DNA of 64,000 nucleotides from Sphingobacteriaceae bacterium (lineage in GTDB: Bacteria > Bacteroidota > Bacteroidia > Sphingobacteriales > Sphingobacteriaceae). The stretch spans positions 62,001 to 126,000 of the forward strand of contig CAHJWG010000009.1 in NCBI GenBank assembly GCA_903642215.1. Reading direction: 5' to 3'. Position 1 is the first letter of the stretch; each line of letters opens with the position of its first letter. Under the pieces are notes generated by a model. It saw nothing but the letters and a program-made list of their open reading frames with translations. It was not told where the DNA came from and searched no databases. Both the position numbers and the translations under genes were made by a program. Shown one piece after another: positions 62,842 to 64,000 of the stretch.

Positions 62842-62867
62842 GATTTTTTATCCGTAAAAACAGCATC
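62842..62867 (-). repeat. interspersed motif copy, inverted (CTG form)
   Basis: TTTTTTATCCGTAAAAACAGC plus ATC, 30 bases after the folB stop. The remaining 170 bases before tolC are AT-rich without a recognised site. Confidence 0.7.
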
Positions 62868-63036
62868 AGCAATTACATTATTAGTAATCTTTTATAAAGG
62901 TATTTGTAAAAATCGAATTACAAACTTCTTCACAATGCTAAAATTTCAACAAAAATATAAAATGTGTTAATCAAATGATTAACTTTTTTAAAACATATAC
63001 TTTACTTTGTGTTTAATAAACAATACCAAAATTGTT

Positions 63037-64000
63037 ATGCGTTTTAAATCCGGTACTCTGTACGCAATCATATCTTTTATTTTTTGCTGCCCAGCTTTTT
63101 TAATGGCACAAGCTTCACGGGATTCGCTTCCGCCTGTTGTTTCCCTGCAAGAATGTATTCGTTATGCTTTAAAAAATCAACCGGCTTTAAAACAAGCGGT
63201 AATTGATCAGGACATTAACGAACGAAATATCGGGGTTGCATTGGCCGGATGGCTTCCGCAAATTTCAGCAACGGGTAATTATCAGCACTATTTTCAGTTA
63301 GCTTCTTCACCAATTTTTAACAGTACAACCGGGGAAACAGTTGTTACACAGTTAGGTATCAAAAATACCTCTACGCTTGGTTTGGGTGCCACACAGACAA
63401 TTTATAATAATGATGTTTTGCTGGCATCGCGCGCTGCCAAATTTTCCCGACAGTTTTATAGGGAAAATACGGAAAGCAGCCAGATTAATCTTGTTTCTGA
63501 TGTAAGCAAAGCCTTTTACAACTTGTTGCTTTCGCAAAAACAACTTCAAATTATCGATGAAAATATTGTGCGGTTACGGCTTGCCTTAAAAGATGCTTAT
63601 CAGCAGTATCAGGCTGGCGTGGTTGATAAAATTGATTATAAACAAGCAACTATTTCTTTAAATAACGAATTATCGGCACATAAACAAACACAGGAAGCCA
63701 TTAAAGCAAATGTGGCTATTTTAAAAGAACTGATGGGAAATGCAGATAACCGCATTATAAACCCGGTTTATGATAGTGTGGCTTTAGTAAGAGAAATAGC
63801 GGTTGATACCAACGTGGTTGCCAATCCTGCAAACCGGGTTGAATATCAGTTACTGGAATCTACGCGGTCTTTGCAAAATCTCAATATAAGCTATTACCGG
63901 TATGGTTATCTTCCAACGGTTTCAGCTTTTGGTAACTATAATTTATCTTATTTAAACAATCAATTAGGTAATCTCTATAATCAATCGTACCCAAATTCTT
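63037..64000 (+). CDS. TolC-family outer-membrane efflux protein (3' truncated)
   Basis: The frame is open from ATG 63037 to the window end (321 codons seen of about 440 expected). Signal peptide (LYAIISFIFCCPAFLMAQ), then an outer-membrane-efflux-protein repeat: VSLQECIRYALKNQPALKQA, helical hairpins with GWLPQISATGNYQHYF, and KAFYNLLLSQKQLQIIDENI. The second repeat starts near RVEYQLLESTRSLQNLNI. TolC-type channels work with RND or ABC pumps and a membrane-fusion protein, which would be expected just downstream. Confidence 0.9.
   Translation, partial: MRFKSGTLYAIISFIFCCPAFLMAQASRDSLPPVVSLQECIRYALKNQPALKQAVIDQDINERNIGVALAGWLPQISATGNYQHYFQLASSPIFNSTTGETVVTQLGIKNTSTLGLGATQTIYNNDVLLASRAAKFSRQFYRENTESSQINLVSDVSKAFYNLLLSQKQLQIIDENIVRLRLALKDAYQQYQAGVVDKIDYKQATISLNNELSAHKQTQEAIKANVAILKELMGNADNRIINPVYDSVALVREIAVDTNVVANPANRVEYQLLESTRSLQNLNISYYRYGYLPTVSAFGNYNLSYLNNQLGNLYNQSYPNS

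Noticed and set aside
1..64000. CRISPR arrays, tRNA and rRNA genes, transposases, integrases
   Set aside because: None was found: no regular direct repeats with spacers, no cloverleaf pattern noticed and no recombinase motifs in any frame. A covariance-model scan was not possible here.

Overview
The window comes from a Bacteroidota chromosome, most likely a member of the Sphingobacteriaceae (Mucilaginibacter/Pedobacter type). The signs are moderately AT-rich coding DNA, TAnnTTTG-type -7 promoter elements often only a few bases from the start codon, frequent TTG/GTG starts, a TonB-dependent receptor with a carboxypeptidase-regulatory-like N-terminus, a GIN-domain lipoprotein, a YqgE protein and a GH97 enzyme. 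No rRNA, tRNA, CRISPR array, transposase or integrase was recognised. About 65 genes are described. Both ends are cut: an alpha/beta-hydrolase gene at the left edge and a TolC-family gene at the right edge.

Layout. 1-6.1 kb: esterase, SRPBCC protein, MBL hydrolase, then a three-gene cassette of two Tat-exported enzymes (flavin amine oxidase, PLP aminotransferase) and a secreted Hint-domain protein. 6.2-22.7 kb: housekeeping (AI-2E-family permease, ribD, prmC, CDP-alcohol phosphatidyltransferase with GtrA, recQ, YajQ-family, ppk1-ppx-ubiX, mtaB, lgt-gtrA-suhB). 22.7-27.1 kb: an accessory block beside the 3' end of a nifU-like gene, holding a DUF4062 gene, a DUF6934 pair and a frameshifted GH97 gene; two extra copies of the nifU 3' end mark internal boundaries. 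27-47 kb: nifU, purB, three tandem small lipoproteins, a sigma factor with a membrane protease/anti-sigma-like protein, pdxH-nuoC-nuoD, yqgE, purE/purK, icd, a secreted GH13 enzyme, a second AI-2E permease, a peroxiredoxin-thioredoxin operon, guaA, a periplasmic-binding lipoprotein and an rRNA methyltransferase. 47-53.3 kb: TonB receptor, then a decaying AT-rich accessory spot (mntA with broken hepT, an erythromycin-esterase-like secreted protein, a broken second nucleotidyltransferase). 53-64 kb: guaB, a GH-A-like lipoprotein, PAS protein, SRPBCC protein, an outer-membrane barrel, lysA carrying an in-frame repeat insertion, a two-gene AAA ATPase/DUF4276 defence-like pair, folB and tolC.

The most striking signal is not a gene. 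A short polar motif, ATGCTTCTTTTAYCGGTA (a second form has CTG in place of CTTC), recurs about 45 times. Roughly one copy sits in most intergenic gaps, some are paired head to head as hairpins or terminators, and others lie inside coding sequences in several reading frames, including prmC, two signal peptides and a lysine-rich protein. Most single intergenic copies point the same way on the + strand whatever the direction of the neighbouring genes. In density, location and terminator pairing this resembles the DNA uptake sequences of Neisseria and Haemophilus, but a segregation motif, a regulatory site or a decayed repeat are also possible. A second, longer MITE-like inverted-repeat family (core TGTCATTTCGACCGAAGG) and a third repeat type inside lysA are also present.
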